A stretch of 64,000 nucleotides of DNA from Deltaproteobacteria bacterium (GTDB lineage Bacteria; Desulfobacterota; Desulfuromonadia; Geobacterales; Pseudopelobacteraceae): the NCBI GenBank assembly GCA_021850095.1, contig JAJZRX010000011.1, forward strand, positions 1-64,000, given 5' to 3'. Shown piece after piece: positions 1-8,744 of the stretch. The stretch's first letter is position 1, and each line of letters opens with the position of its first letter. Both the position numbers and the translations under genes were made by a program. The notes beneath the pieces were generated by a model. The model did not search any database, was not told where the DNA came from, and worked only from the letters and a program-made list of their open reading frames with translations.

Positions 1-563
1 ATCGGTACCCCCTGTTATTGTTTGTCTCGCAAACCAATAATATCAGATGGTTACTTATGAAGCTCGACTTTTATGCAGATTAGCTGCTTATATTCAATTT
101 ACTGCATACACTTTTGCAAGAGCCTCATCTTATAATACTTGCTTTTTGACATGACGGATTCCCCTTCCAAGTGTAAAAAATCAAATTTGGATTTATTAAA
201 AGCAAATAACGAGCCAATAACTTAAAATACCTTGATTTCAAGGTGTTAATGTAGCGTTTTGCGTCTGTTGCGGCGTGGTGTTAAATTTACCGACAAGTAG
301 AATTCTTGCTCGAAGTGTCGTATGTATTAGGGAGCAAATCTTTATTACGTATCAATCCTTTCCTGCGCAAACGTTTTTTGCTTTGTCCCCGGTTATTGGG
401 GGACGCTCAAGGGGACGCTGCTTGTTATTTTTCTATTATGTCCATGATCTGCGTCCTTGGGCGGTATTCAAAATGCTTGACTCAAACCCTATCTTTCCGC
501 CTTTCTGATTACCTGCTTCGAGACGGTTGATGTGACGCTACATTTAACCAACATTTTCCCTGC
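1..563. other. Non-coding or unassigned leader region
   Basis: This AT-rich stretch lies upstream of the pst operon. Two short overlapping open frames at about 275-530 have no recognisable domain, no convincing ribosome-binding site and no codon-use signal, so I do not call them genes. I see no tRNA, rRNA or terminator. It may hold the 3' flank of a gene outside the window. Confidence 0.5.
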
Positions 564-597
564 CTGTAACATTTTTGTAACAATGGTCTGCTAGAGT
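564..597 (+). promoter_or_regulatory. Pho box and extended -10 promoter of the pst operon
   Basis: CTGTAAC (564-570) and TTGTAAC (575-581) are direct repeats 11 bp apart, the geometry of a PhoB box, which replaces the -35 element. Ten bases further on is TGCTAGAGT (589-597), an extended -10. A third CTGTAAC lies at 607-613 in the leader. The binding protein is inferred to be PhoB; phoB is not in the window. Confidence 0.7.
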
Positions 598-637
598 GTT
601 TTTAACCTGTAACACATTCAACAAGGAGGAACATTCA

Positions 638-1603
638 ATGTTCAAAAAATCAATCCTGGCCGCGGCGCTGCTGCTGGTCACCGCTGTTTCGGCCCAGGCC
701 GCAAAACCAACCGTGGATCCCAAGATCAAGAAGTACACTCCGACCGCCGGTGTGGCCGGTAACCTGGGCAGCATCGGTTCCGACTCCCTCAACAACCTGA
801 TGACCTACTGGGCCGAGGGTTTCAAGAAGAAATACCCCAACGTCAATATCCAGATCGAAGGAAAAGGCTCCAGCACGGCGCCTCCGGCTCTGATCGCCGG
901 CACCGCCCAGCTGGGCCCCATGTCACGCGAGATGAAGGGTTCCGAGATCGAGGAATTCCAGAAGAAGCATGGCTTCAAGCCGACCCGCATCGGCGTGGCC
1001 CTGGACTCGCTGGCGGTCTTCGTCAACAAGGACAATCCGATCAAGAGCCTGTCGCTGGACAAGGTCGACGCGATCTTCTCCAAGACCCACAAGCGCGGCG
1101 GCGCCGACGTCACCACCTGGGGACAGCTGGGGGTGACCGGCAAGCTGGCCGCCAAACCGATCAGCCTGTACGGCCGCAACTCGGCTTCCGGCACCTACGG
1201 CTACTTCAAGGAGCACGCTCTGGGCAAGGGTGATTTCAAAAACAGCGTCAAGGAACAGCCCGGTTCATCTTCGGTTGTGGAAGGGGTCGCCAAGGATGTC
1301 GCCGCCATCGGCTACTCCGGCATCGGTTACGCCACCTCCGGTGTGCGCGCCGTGCCACTCTCCGCCAAGGAAGGCGGCAAGGTTGCCGAAGCCACCTACG
1401 CCAACGTGCTGAACGGCTCCTACCCCATGAGCCGCATGCTTTACATCTACGTCGCCAAGAAACCGGGCCAGCCGCTGCCCAAGGTTGTGGAAGAATTCCT
1501 GCGCTACGCCCTCTCCAAAGAAGGTCAGGAAGTGGTCATCAAGGACGGCTACGATCCTCTGACCGCCAAACTGGTTGACGATCAGCTGAAAGCGCTGAAA
1601 TAA
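638..1603 (+). CDS. pstS: PstS, periplasmic phosphate-binding protein
   Basis: High-affinity phosphate-binding component of the Pst ABC transporter, delivering phosphate to the PstC/PstA channel. The 321-aa product begins with a Sec signal peptide (MFKKSILAAALLLV, cleavage near AQA at about residue 21). Family-typical segments follow, including the STAPPALIAGTAQLGPMSRE region and the GRNSASGTYGYF loop that contacts phosphate. I chose the ATG at 638 because AAGGAGGA lies just upstream and it gives a clean signal peptide; an in-frame GTG at 596 would put 14 residues in front of it. It is the first gene of pstSCAB-phoU, preceded by a Pho box, so induction by phosphate limitation is expected. Confidence 0.95.
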   Translation: MFKKSILAAALLLVTAVSAQAAKPTVDPKIKKYTPTAGVAGNLGSIGSDSLNNLMTYWAEGFKKKYPNVNIQIEGKGSSTAPPALIAGTAQLGPMSREMKGSEIEEFQKKHGFKPTRIGVALDSLAVFVNKDNPIKSLSLDKVDAIFSKTHKRGGADVTTWGQLGVTGKLAAKPISLYGRNSASGTYGYFKEHALGKGDFKNSVKEQPGSSSVVEGVAKDVAAIGYSGIGYATSGVRAVPLSAKEGGKVAEATYANVLNGSYPMSRMLYIYVAKKPGQPLPKVVEEFLRYALSKEGQEVVIKDGYDPLTAKLVDDQLKALK

Positions 1604-1620
1604 ACTGAAACGTTAAAACA

Positions 1621-1670
1621 ACTTTCTGCCACAGGGCACTGCAACTGCCCTGTGGCAGAAAGTTATTTTG
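1621..1670 (+). terminator. Strong hairpin between pstS and pstC
   Basis: A perfect 18-bp stem (1621-1638 with 1646-1663) closes a 7-nt loop and is followed by TTATTTTG. It looks like a partial terminator or mRNA-stabilising hairpin, the usual way to obtain more PstS than membrane subunits from one operon. Confidence 0.75.
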
Positions 1671-1680
1671 TCAGGTGCAC

Positions 1681-3909
1681 ATGAAGAAGAATTTTACCGA
1701 TACATCGCGGCGCAACGACCGCCTGGCTGAAGTGCTGATCCGCATCGGCGGAGTGCTGGTAATCGTTTCGGTGGTCTGGATCCTGGTGATGATCTCGCGG
1801 GTGGCGCTGCCGCTTTTCTACCCGGCTTCCGCCACAGTCGCCGCCACGGTTGTGCTGCCGGATACGGTTTCAGGCGTCTCGACTTTGGCTGCGGGCGCGG
1901 ACGAGAATCAGCAGGGTGCCTGGCTGCTTGATCAAGGCGGAACGTTCCATTTTCTTAAAACCTCCGATGGTTCCCTTTCCGCCAGCATCAAGACCCCTGT
2001 CGTTCCCGCCGGCGCGACCCGGATCGTTTCGGCCGAGCATCTCGGCAAATCGGATTATATCCTGCTCTGGGACAACGCTGCAATCACCGCAGTCAGCGTC
2101 GAGCTGGAGTCCTCCAGGGCTGCTGATGGCACGGTTACCCTGACTCACGATGTCAGGTCCCGGGATGAGCTTTCATTTGCTCCCAACGGCGCTGTGCTGC
2201 ACTCCTTTGTTCGCCCGCTTGAAGGCCAGGGGGCGCTGCGGGTCGATCGTCTGGCCGACGACCGGATCCGGGTTACCCACCTGCTGCAGGAAGAGGATCT
2301 GTTCGGCAATCAGAAACGGAGCAACGACACGGCTGAAATCAGTGACCCGCTGCCAGGACGCCTGACGGCTCTGACGGTTGATTCCAAGGGACACTACCTT
2401 TACGCCGGAACCGGCAACGGCATGCTGCTGCGCTGGGATATCGCCGAAGCCGGTCAGGCGCGATTGCTGGACAGCATTCAGGCTTCCGATGATCGTCAGC
2501 CGATCACGTCCCTGGCCCTGGTGCTGGGGGATGTGTCGTTGGCGGTTGGTGACGCCAGAGGGCGGCTGACGACCTGGTTCCCGGTCAAGCTGGCCGGCAG
2601 TGGCGAAGACCGGCGCCTGACCCGCATCCACCAGCTCCGTTCGACGGCCGGGCAGGCTTCCGCAATTCTGCCGTCGCCGCGCGACAAGACCCTCTTCACC
2701 CTGGCGGGCACGAAAATCCATGCCGATCACATGACCTCCGAGCGCAACCTGCTGACGATTCCCTTGAGCACGCCAATTAGGCAAGCGGCCCTGTCGCCCA
2801 AGGGCAACACACTCTGTGTCCTGGACAGCGCCGGTTCGCTGAAGCTCTGGAAGCTGGAGATCCCGCATCCGGAAATCTCCTTCGGCACGCTGTTCGGCAA
2901 GGTTTGGTACGAAGGTTATGACAAGCCGGAATACGCCTGGCAGTCCTCGGCCGCCAACGACGACTTCGAGCCCAAGCTCAGTCTGATGCCGCTGATGTTC
3001 GGCACGATCAAGGCCACTCTTTTCGCCATGCTGTTTGCCGTGCCGTTGGCGATCCTGGCGGCGCTCTACACTAGCCAGTTCATGGCCCCAAAGCTGAAGG
3101 GGCGCATCAAGCCGCTGGTGGAGATCATGGCCGCCATTCCCTCAGTCGTGATCGGTTTTCTGGCCGGACTCTGGCTGGCTCCGCTGATCGACAAAAGCAT
3201 CCTGACGGTCTTTTTCAGTATCATCCTGGTGCCGCTGTTGCTGCTGGTGACGATCTTCTTCTGGAAACGGATCAAGATCAACTCGCCACTGCAGCGGCTG
3301 ACCCGTGGTCAGGAATTCATCGCCATGATCCCGTTGGTGGTGCTGGGCTGCTACTTGGCCTTTCTGTTGAGCGGTGTGGCCGAGCTGCAGCTGTTTGGCG
3401 GAGATTTCAAACAGTGGCTCTTCAGCACGCTGGGTGTTCGCTACGATCAGCGCAACAGCATCATCATCGCCATTGCGCTCGGCTTTGCCGTGATCCCGAT
3501 CATCTTCACCATCGCCGAGGACGCCATTTCCAACGTGCCGCGCAACCTGACCGCCGCCTCGCTGGCCCTTGGCGCCAGCCGCTGGCAGACCGCCTGGCGG
3601 GTGGTGCTCCCCTCGGCGCTGCCGGGTGTTTTCTCGGCGGTCATGATCGGCTTCGGCCGCGCCATCGGCGAAACCATGATCGTACTGATGGCCACCGGCA
3701 ACACCCCGATCATGAGCTGGAGCCTGTTCAACGGCCTGCGCTCTCTGTCGGCCAACATCGCGGTGGAGATCCCGGAAGCGCCGCTCTTCAGTTCGCTTTA
3801 CCGGGTGCTGTTCCTGTCGGCGGTACTGCTGTTCATCTTCACCTTTATCATCAACACCGTAGCCGAAGCGTTGCGGCAGCGGTTTAGAAAGAAATACGGA
3901 AGATACTGA
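1681..3909 (+). CDS. pstC: PstC, phosphate ABC transporter permease (long form)
   Basis: One of the two membrane subunits forming the phosphate channel. At 742 aa it is more than twice the length of E. coli PstC. It has an N-terminal membrane anchor (about residues 18-40), then a large periplasmic beta-rich domain (about 45-410) resembling a WD40-like propeller, then the binding-protein-dependent permease domain (about 440-735). The EAA cytoplasmic loop (EDAISNVPRNLTAASLALGA) at about 613 is the contact site for PstB. Start: ATG at 1681, with AGGTG just upstream; a GTG two codons earlier is possible. Long PstC proteins are known in pseudomonads and Geobacter. The job of the extra domain is not evident from sequence. 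Confidence 0.93.
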   Translation: MKKNFTDTSRRNDRLAEVLIRIGGVLVIVSVVWILVMISRVALPLFYPASATVAATVVLPDTVSGVSTLAAGADENQQGAWLLDQGGTFHFLKTSDGSLSASIKTPVVPAGATRIVSAEHLGKSDYILLWDNAAITAVSVELESSRAADGTVTLTHDVRSRDELSFAPNGAVLHSFVRPLEGQGALRVDRLADDRIRVTHLLQEEDLFGNQKRSNDTAEISDPLPGRLTALTVDSKGHYLYAGTGNGMLLRWDIAEAGQARLLDSIQASDDRQPITSLALVLGDVSLAVGDARGRLTTWFPVKLAGSGEDRRLTRIHQLRSTAGQASAILPSPRDKTLFTLAGTKIHADHMTSERNLLTIPLSTPIRQAALSPKGNTLCVLDSAGSLKLWKLEIPHPEISFGTLFGKVWYEGYDKPEYAWQSSAANDDFEPKLSLMPLMFGTIKATLFAMLFAVPLAILAALYTSQFMAPKLKGRIKPLVEIMAAIPSVVIGFLAGLWLAPLIDKSILTVFFSIILVPLLLLVTIFFWKRIKINSPLQRLTRGQEFIAMIPLVVLGCYLAFLLSGVAELQLFGGDFKQWLFSTLGVRYDQRNSIIIAIALGFAVIPIIFTIAEDAISNVPRNLTAASLALGASRWQTAWRVVLPSALPGVFSAVMIGFGRAIGETMIVLMATGNTPIMSWSLFNGLRSLSANIAVEIPEAPLFSSLYRVLFLSAVLLFIFTFIINTVAEALRQRFRKKYGRY

Positions 3910-3913
3910 ATTG

Positions 3914-3943
3914 TTCCCCCCTTCCCCTTGCGGGAGGGGGAGC
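3914..3943. repeat. C/G-rich palindromic repeat unit upstream of pstA
   Basis: CCCCTTCCC (3918-3926) pairs with GGGAGGGGG (3932-3940) around a CTTGC loop. The unit resembles one arm of the C-run/G-run repeat that interrupts mfd at 62143-62224, so it is probably the same short interspersed family. It sits in the 58-bp gap between pstC and pstA. Confidence 0.55.
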
Positions 3944-3967
3944 TAACACCAAAAGGATTACATCTAG

Positions 3968-5566
3968 ATGAAAAAATTCTGGAAAACAGGTGAGCCCTAC
4001 GTGCTGGCAACCGGCTCCGCCCTGGCAATCGTGCTGGTCATGACCTTCTCTCTGGTGGGGGTGGTGGTCTTCAACGGCCTGGGCTATTTCTGGCCGAAAG
4101 AGCTGGTGCGCCTTGAGCTGCAGGACGGCAGCGCCGCCCTGGGTCAGATCATGCGGCACGAGAAAAACCCCACCGACGGCGGGCGACGTTTGCAGCTGAA
4201 AGTTGCCAACCGGGATGTATTCGGCCAGGATTTTCGCTGGATTGACGAAAAAGATATCACCAGGCGCACGCTGCCGGCCGATGCGATCCTGCTGGAGCGC
4301 CGCGAGCATGGCAACTATTTCGGCTTTCTGAAGGGGGTTACCGCCGAAGGGCTGGAAGTTCCGGCTGCGGCCACCCCGCAGCAGACACTGGAGCGGGCCC
4401 TGAACCTGGTTGCGGACAAGAATCGGGCCACGCTGGCGGTCAAGAAGCAGATGTCCGACCTTAATACCCGGGCTGAACGGCTGCGCCTGAAACTGCTCAA
4501 GCTGGAATACCGTGGAAAAGAGCAGAACAGCGCCGCCATCGGCGAACTGACCGCCGAGCGGGAAAAGGCCATGGCCGAGTTTGACCGGCTCAATCAACAG
4601 GCCACTGCCGCCCAGGCCGAGATATCCAGCATTAGCGCAACCTTTGAGGATGCCGCCGGCGGCAGCAAAGAGATCGCCCTGGCCGAAATTGTGGCCCAGC
4701 AGCGCCCCAACAGTATGTCATTCTTTGCCAAGTGCGGCGCCTATCTGGAGCGGGTGCGCGAACTGCTGCTGGATGACCCGCGTGAATCCAATACCGAGGG
4801 CGGGCTCTTCCCGGCCATCTTCGGCACGGTCATGATGGTGCTGCTGATGAGCGTTTTTTCGCTCCCCTTCGGCGTGGTGGCTGCGATCTATCTGCGCGAA
4901 TACGCCCGGGACGGCCTGCTGACCCGCGCCGTGCGGATCGCGGTCAACAATCTGGCCGGCGTACCCTCGATCGTTTATGGCGTTTTCGGTCTCGGTTTTT
5001 TTGTCTACGGCATCGGCGGCAGCATTGATAGCCTGTTCTTTCCGGAACGGCTGCCGACCCCGACGTTCGGCACCGGTGGTATCCTCTGGTCCAGCCTGAC
5101 CCTGGCGCTGTTGACCGTGCCGGTGGTGATCGTTGCCACCGAAGAGTCGCTGGCTTCCGTCCCAAAAGGGATCCGCGAAGGGTCGCTGGCGCTGGGGGCC
5201 ACCAAGTTCCAGACCCTGACCAAGATCCTGCTGCCGATGGCCACCCCCGGCATCATGACCGGCCTGATCCTCTCCATGGCCCGGGCTGCCGGCGAAGTGG
5301 CCCCGCTGATGATTGTCGGGGTCGTCAAACTGGCGCCTTCGCTCCCTTTTGACGGCAATTTCCCCTTTTTCCACATGGACCGCAAATTTATGCACCTGGG
5401 CTTCCACATCTACGACGTCGGCTTCCAGTCTCCCAACGTGGAGGCGGCCAAGCCGATGGTCTTTGTGACAACCATGCTGCTGCTGGCAATCGTGATCGTG
5501 GCCAGTAGCACCGCCATCTACCTGCGCAACAGGATGCGACGGAAATATACGACTTCGACATTTTAA
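3968..5566 (+). CDS. pstA: PstA, phosphate ABC transporter permease (long form)
   Basis: Second channel subunit of the Pst transporter. The 532-aa product has an N-terminal transmembrane segment (about 14-36), a periplasmic insert to about residue 270 containing a coiled coil (about 140-215, rich in Arg, Glu, Leu and Gln), then five or more membrane helices. The EAA loop EESLASVPKGIREGSLALGA lies at about 391. The start is ATG at 3968, preceded by AAAGGA. E. coli PstA is about 296 aa, so some 230 residues are additional. Both channel subunits here carry large periplasmic additions, which suggests the two inserts may contact each other; that is inference. Confidence 0.93.
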   Translation: MKKFWKTGEPYVLATGSALAIVLVMTFSLVGVVVFNGLGYFWPKELVRLELQDGSAALGQIMRHEKNPTDGGRRLQLKVANRDVFGQDFRWIDEKDITRRTLPADAILLERREHGNYFGFLKGVTAEGLEVPAAATPQQTLERALNLVADKNRATLAVKKQMSDLNTRAERLRLKLLKLEYRGKEQNSAAIGELTAEREKAMAEFDRLNQQATAAQAEISSISATFEDAAGGSKEIALAEIVAQQRPNSMSFFAKCGAYLERVRELLLDDPRESNTEGGLFPAIFGTVMMVLLMSVFSLPFGVVAAIYLREYARDGLLTRAVRIAVNNLAGVPSIVYGVFGLGFFVYGIGGSIDSLFFPERLPTPTFGTGGILWSSLTLALLTVPVVIVATEESLASVPKGIREGSLALGATKFQTLTKILLPMATPGIMTGLILSMARAAGEVAPLMIVGVVKLAPSLPFDGNFPFFHMDRKFMHLGFHIYDVGFQSPNVEAAKPMVFVTTMLLLAIVIVASSTAIYLRNRMRRKYTTSTF

Positions 5567-5579
5567 GAAAATACATTTA

Positions 5580-5740
5580 GCCACAGAGGTCACAGAGAAC
5601 ACAGAGGGAAAACATAAGAAAAACAGAATCGAGATCTTTCTGGGTAAAATCAGGTAAATCATATTCTGGATTACGCTTTAAAGACTTCTAAAATAGATTT
5701 AAGTTTTGGTTTTCTCTGTGAACTCTGTGTCCTCTGTGGC
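5580..5740. repeat. Long inverted repeat (CACAGAG family) between pstA and pstB
   Basis: GCCACAGAGG-type sequence at 5580-5612 recurs in reverse orientation at 5710-5740, matching at about 31 of 33 positions, with about 97 bp of AT-rich DNA between. CACAGAG is repeated inside each arm. The element fills most of the 213-bp pstA-pstB gap. A related but distinct palindrome lies at 46076-46140. Confidence 0.75.
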
Positions 5741-5779
5741 AATAGCTTACTGGTTCAAACGCAATATAAAGGAACAAAC

Positions 5780-6562
5780 ATGGCACACACCCAGCAACAA
5801 ACCGACACCGCCCCGATCCTCTCCGTCTCCAACCTGGATCTGCATTACGGCCAGGCCCATGCCCTGAAGGGGATCAACCTGGATATGGCCCGTCATCAGG
5901 TGACCGCTTTCATTGGCCCGTCCGGATGCGGCAAATCGACCCTGTTGCGCTGCTTCAACCGCATGAACGATCTGGTGGAGAGCGCCCGGATCACCGGCAG
6001 CATCCGCTTCAACGGAGCCGAGGTCAATGAACCCTCCACCGATGTCATCTCGCTGCGCCGGCGGATCGGGATGGTCTTCCAGCAGTCCAACCCCTTTCCA
6101 AAGTCGATCTACGAGAACATCGTCTACGGCCTGCGGATCGCCGGGGTCAACGACAAGGCCACCCTGGACGAGGCGGTCGAGCGCAGCCTGCAAAGCGCTG
6201 CGATCTGGAACGAGGTCAAGGACCGCCTGAACGATTCGGCCCTGGGGCTTTCCGGCGGCCAGGCCCAGCGCATCTGTATCGCCCGGGCGATCGCCGTCAA
6301 TCCCGAGATCATCCTGATGGACGAGCCCTGCTCGGCGCTGGATCCTATTTCGACTCTTAAAATTGAGGAGTTGATTGAAGAGCTGAAAGACAAGTATACT
6401 ATCGTCATCGTTACCCACAATATGCAGCAGGCGGCCCGGGTTTCGGACGTGACGGCTTTCTTTTACCTGGGACAGCTGATCGAGGCCGGGGCGACCCGCA
6501 AGATCTTCACCAACCCGGAGAAGAAGCAGACAGAAGACTACATCACCGGAAGATTCGGTTAG
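5780..6562 (+). CDS. pstB: PstB, phosphate ABC transporter ATPase
   Basis: Cytoplasmic ATPase that powers phosphate import through PstC/PstA. The 260-aa product, typical in length, has Walker [10 protein letters not shown] (about residues 46-54), the Q-loop in [13 protein letters not shown], the ABC signature LSGGQAQR (about 157), Walker B IILMDEP (about 177) and the switch histidine in VTHN. The signature is LSGGQAQR where LSGGQQQR is commoner, a mild variation. The start has an AAAGGAAC ribosome-binding site. The gene lies 213 bp after pstA, across an inverted repeat, and 8 bp before phoU. Confidence 0.96.
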   Translation: MAHTQQQTDTAPILSVSNLDLHYGQAHALKGINLDMARHQVTAFIGPSGCGKSTLLRCFNRMNDLVESARITGSIRFNGAEVNEPSTDVISLRRRIGMVFQQSNPFPKSIYENIVYGLRIAGVNDKATLDEAVERSLQSAAIWNEVKDRLNDSALGLSGGQAQRICIARAIAVNPEIILMDEPCSALDPISTLKIEELIEELKDKYTIVIVTHNMQQAARVSDVTAFFYLGQLIEAGATRKIFTNPEKKQTEDYITGRFG

Positions 6563-6570
6563 GAGAGACA

Positions 6571-7242
6571 ATGGAGCGAGAACACATCAGCGCCGTTTTT
6601 GATGCGGAACTGAACGATTTGAAGCAGAGCATTCTGGTGATGGGGGGCAAGGTCGAACTGATGATCGCCAACTCGGTCAAGTCCCTGGTGGATCGGGATA
6701 CGGCCCTGGCCGAGCGTACGATCGCCTTGGATCACGAAGTCAATACCGCCGAAGTGGCCATCGACGAGCGCTGCCTGGAGCTGCTGGCGCTGCGTCAGCC
6801 GGCCGCCCGCGACCTGCGCTTCATCACGATTGCGCTCAAGATTGTGACCGATCTGGAGCGGATGGGCGATCAGTGCGCCAATATCGCCAAGCGGGCCCGC
6901 GAGATTAACGAAGAGCCGCCGCTGAAACCGTACATCGATATCCCCCGTATGGCCCACCGGGCGGAGGTCATGGTCAAGGAGGCTCTGGACGCTTTTGTGC
7001 GCGGAGACGCCGAGCTGGCGGTCAAGGTCTGCAAGGACGACAGTTTTGTCGACGACCTCAACATCCAGATACAGCGGGAACTGCTGACCTTCATGATCGA
7101 AGATCCCACGACGATTTCGCGGGCCATGAAACTGAACTACATCTCCAAGTCGCTGGAGCGCATTGCCGACCACTCAACCAATATCGCCGAAATGGTCATC
7201 TTCATGGTCAAGGGCAAGGATATCCGCCATACGATCGCCTGA
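6571..7242 (+). CDS. phoU: PhoU, phosphate signalling regulator
   Basis: Negative regulator linking Pst transport to the PhoR/PhoB system. The 223-aa, all-helical protein holds two PhoU repeats, each ending in a metal-binding E/D helix signature: DLERMGDQCANIAKRA in the first and SLERIADHSTNIAEM in the second. The ATG at 6571 follows AGGAGA, 8 bp after pstB, so the two genes are cotranscribed. It is the last gene of the operon and is followed by a bidirectional terminator shared with the convergent ftsZ. Confidence 0.95.
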   Translation: MEREHISAVFDAELNDLKQSILVMGGKVELMIANSVKSLVDRDTALAERTIALDHEVNTAEVAIDERCLELLALRQPAARDLRFITIALKIVTDLERMGDQCANIAKRAREINEEPPLKPYIDIPRMAHRAEVMVKEALDAFVRGDAELAVKVCKDDSFVDDLNIQIQRELLTFMIEDPTTISRAMKLNYISKSLERIADHSTNIAEMVIFMVKGKDIRHTIA

Positions 7243-7261
7243 AACCAAGCTATGCGTGCAT

Positions 7262-7303
7262 AAAAAAAGAGGGGGCGCCGTTAACGACGCCCCCTCTTTT
7301 TTT
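7262..7303. terminator. Bidirectional terminator between phoU and ftsZ
   Basis: A perfect 16-bp stem, A7-GAGGGGGCG pairing with CGCCCCCTC-T7, has a 10-nt loop (CCGTTAACGA). The A-run and T-run make it work on both strands, serving the converging pst operon and dcw cluster. Confidence 0.93.
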
Positions 7304-7322
7304 ATGTATGCGCTGGAGCGGT

Positions 7323-8498
7323 CTAATCGACCGACTTGCGCAAAAAGGTCGGAATGTCATACTGATCTTCGTCATCCTCGATGAATGATACGGCCGGGCG
7401 GATGCGGGTGACACTCTCGCTTCTTTCACGGTCACGCAGATAGGTCGGACGCTCAAGGGATTTGGCCGCAGGGGTGGTATGCTTGTCGATGACCGATGAC
7501 AGGTTGCTCGTGCGGATACCGCCGGGTTTTTCGACGTCGAAACGATCTCCGAAACCGGTGGCGATAACGGTGACTTTGATCGTGTCACCCATCTCGTCGT
7601 CCCGCACGACACCGATCTTGATGTTGGCGTCTTCGTGAACCTTTTCGTGGACGATGCGGTTGACCGTGTTGTAGTCATCCATCGTCATCGAAGCCGAACC
7701 GGTGATGTTGACCAGCACGCCCTTGGCGCCGGAGATGTCGTTGTCTTCCAAAAGCGGACTGGAAATGGCGTTGTTGACCGCCTCGGCGGCCCGGTTCTCA
7801 CCGTTGCCGATGCCGATGCCCATCATGGCCATGCCGCGTACGCTCATGACTGTTTTGACGTCGGCAAAGTCCAGGTTCATCAGACCGGTGGAGGTGATCA
7901 GCTCTGAAATGCCCTGCACCGCCTGGCGCAGAACGTCGTCAGACGGTTTGAAGGCGTCAAAGAGGGACATGTTCTTGCTGGCCATGCTGATCAGGCGGTC
8001 ATTGGGGATGATGATCAAAGAATCGACATGTTTTTTCAGCTCGGCGATACCCTGTTCGGCCAGAATCGAGCGGGCCTTGCCTTCATAGGTGAACGGTTTG
8101 GTGACCACGCCGACCGTCAGCACGCCGGTTTCGCGGGCCGCTTCGGCGATGACCGGGGCAGCACCGGTGCCGGTGCCGCCGCCCATGCCGGCGGCGATGA
8201 AGACCAGATCGGCGCCCTTGATGGCGCCCACCAGCTGATCCTTGTTCTCAAGCGCGGCGGCGGTGCCGACTTCCGGCTTGGAACCGGCCCCCAGGCCCTT
8301 GGTGAGTTCACGGCCGAGCTGAAGCTTGACCGGCGCTTTGGAGGTTCGCAGCGACTGCGCATCGGTATTGGCAACGATAAAATCAACTTTATTTATAGAG
8401 CTGGTGATCATGGTGTTGACCGCGTTTCCGCCGCCGCCGCCGACCCCGATAACTTTTATAACGGCACTTTGCTCAATGGTTTCATCAAATTCAAACAT
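7323..8498 (-). CDS. ftsZ: FtsZ, cell division GTPase
   Basis: Tubulin homologue that polymerises into the division ring. The 391-aa product has the N-terminal glycine-rich loop [13 protein letters not shown], the tubulin signature [10 protein letters not shown] (about residue 107), the T7-loop region [11 protein letters not shown] (about 208), a variable linker and the conserved C-terminal tail DIPTFLRKS that binds FtsA. The start at 8498 is preceded by AAGGGGGAT. It is the last gene of the dcw cluster. A 246-bp gap separates it from ftsA, the largest gap in the cluster, and holds a putative terminator, so ftsZ probably also has its own promoter. Confidence 0.97.
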   Translation of the reverse strand: MFEFDETIEQSAVIKVIGVGGGGGNAVNTMITSSINKVDFIVANTDAQSLRTSKAPVKLQLGRELTKGLGAGSKPEVGTAAALENKDQLVGAIKGADLVFIAAGMGGGTGTGAAPVIAEAARETGVLTVGVVTKPFTYEGKARSILAEQGIAELKKHVDSLIIIPNDRLISMASKNMSLFDAFKPSDDVLRQAVQGISELITSTGLMNLDFADVKTVMSVRGMAMMGIGIGNGENRAAEAVNNAISSPLLEDNDISGAKGVLVNITGSASMTMDDYNTVNRIVHEKVHEDANIKIGVVRDDEMGDTIKVTVIATGFGDRFDVEKPGGIRTSNLSSVIDKHTTPAAKSLERPTYLRDRERSESVTRIRPAVSFIEDDEDQYDIPTFLRKSVD

Positions 8499-8682
8499 GC
8501 ATTATCCCCCTTTATGTGACGGCAGTGTTTCGACCAATTTTAGTTCCGAAATGTACCCCCAAATCCGCCAAGAATCAAAGGAAAAAATCAGAAAAAATCG
8601 GCCGTCGCAAGGTGTCTCGGAAAAACAGAGTGTTAGCTGATCGCGCTATTTGTGAGCTGCCGGATAGGCTTTTGAGTGACCT

Positions 8683-8724
8683 AAAAAACAGGCCGGTCAA
8701 CGATAAAAACCGTCAAACGGCCTG
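8683..8724 (-). terminator. Putative intrinsic terminator after ftsA
   Basis: On the minus strand CAGGCCG (8724-8718) pairs with CGGCCTG (8695-8689) and is followed at once by TTTTTT (8688-8683). It lies 20 bp after the ftsA stop. The 22-nt loop is long, so it may be only partly effective. It would reduce read-through into ftsZ. Confidence 0.55.
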
Positions 8725-8744
8725 CAAAAAAAACGGGCGGAAAC

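Noticed and set aside
275-530. Two overlapping short open frames upstream of the pst operon
   Set aside because: They are overlapping frames of the same AT-rich DNA, with no domain, weak ribosome-binding context and no family resemblance.
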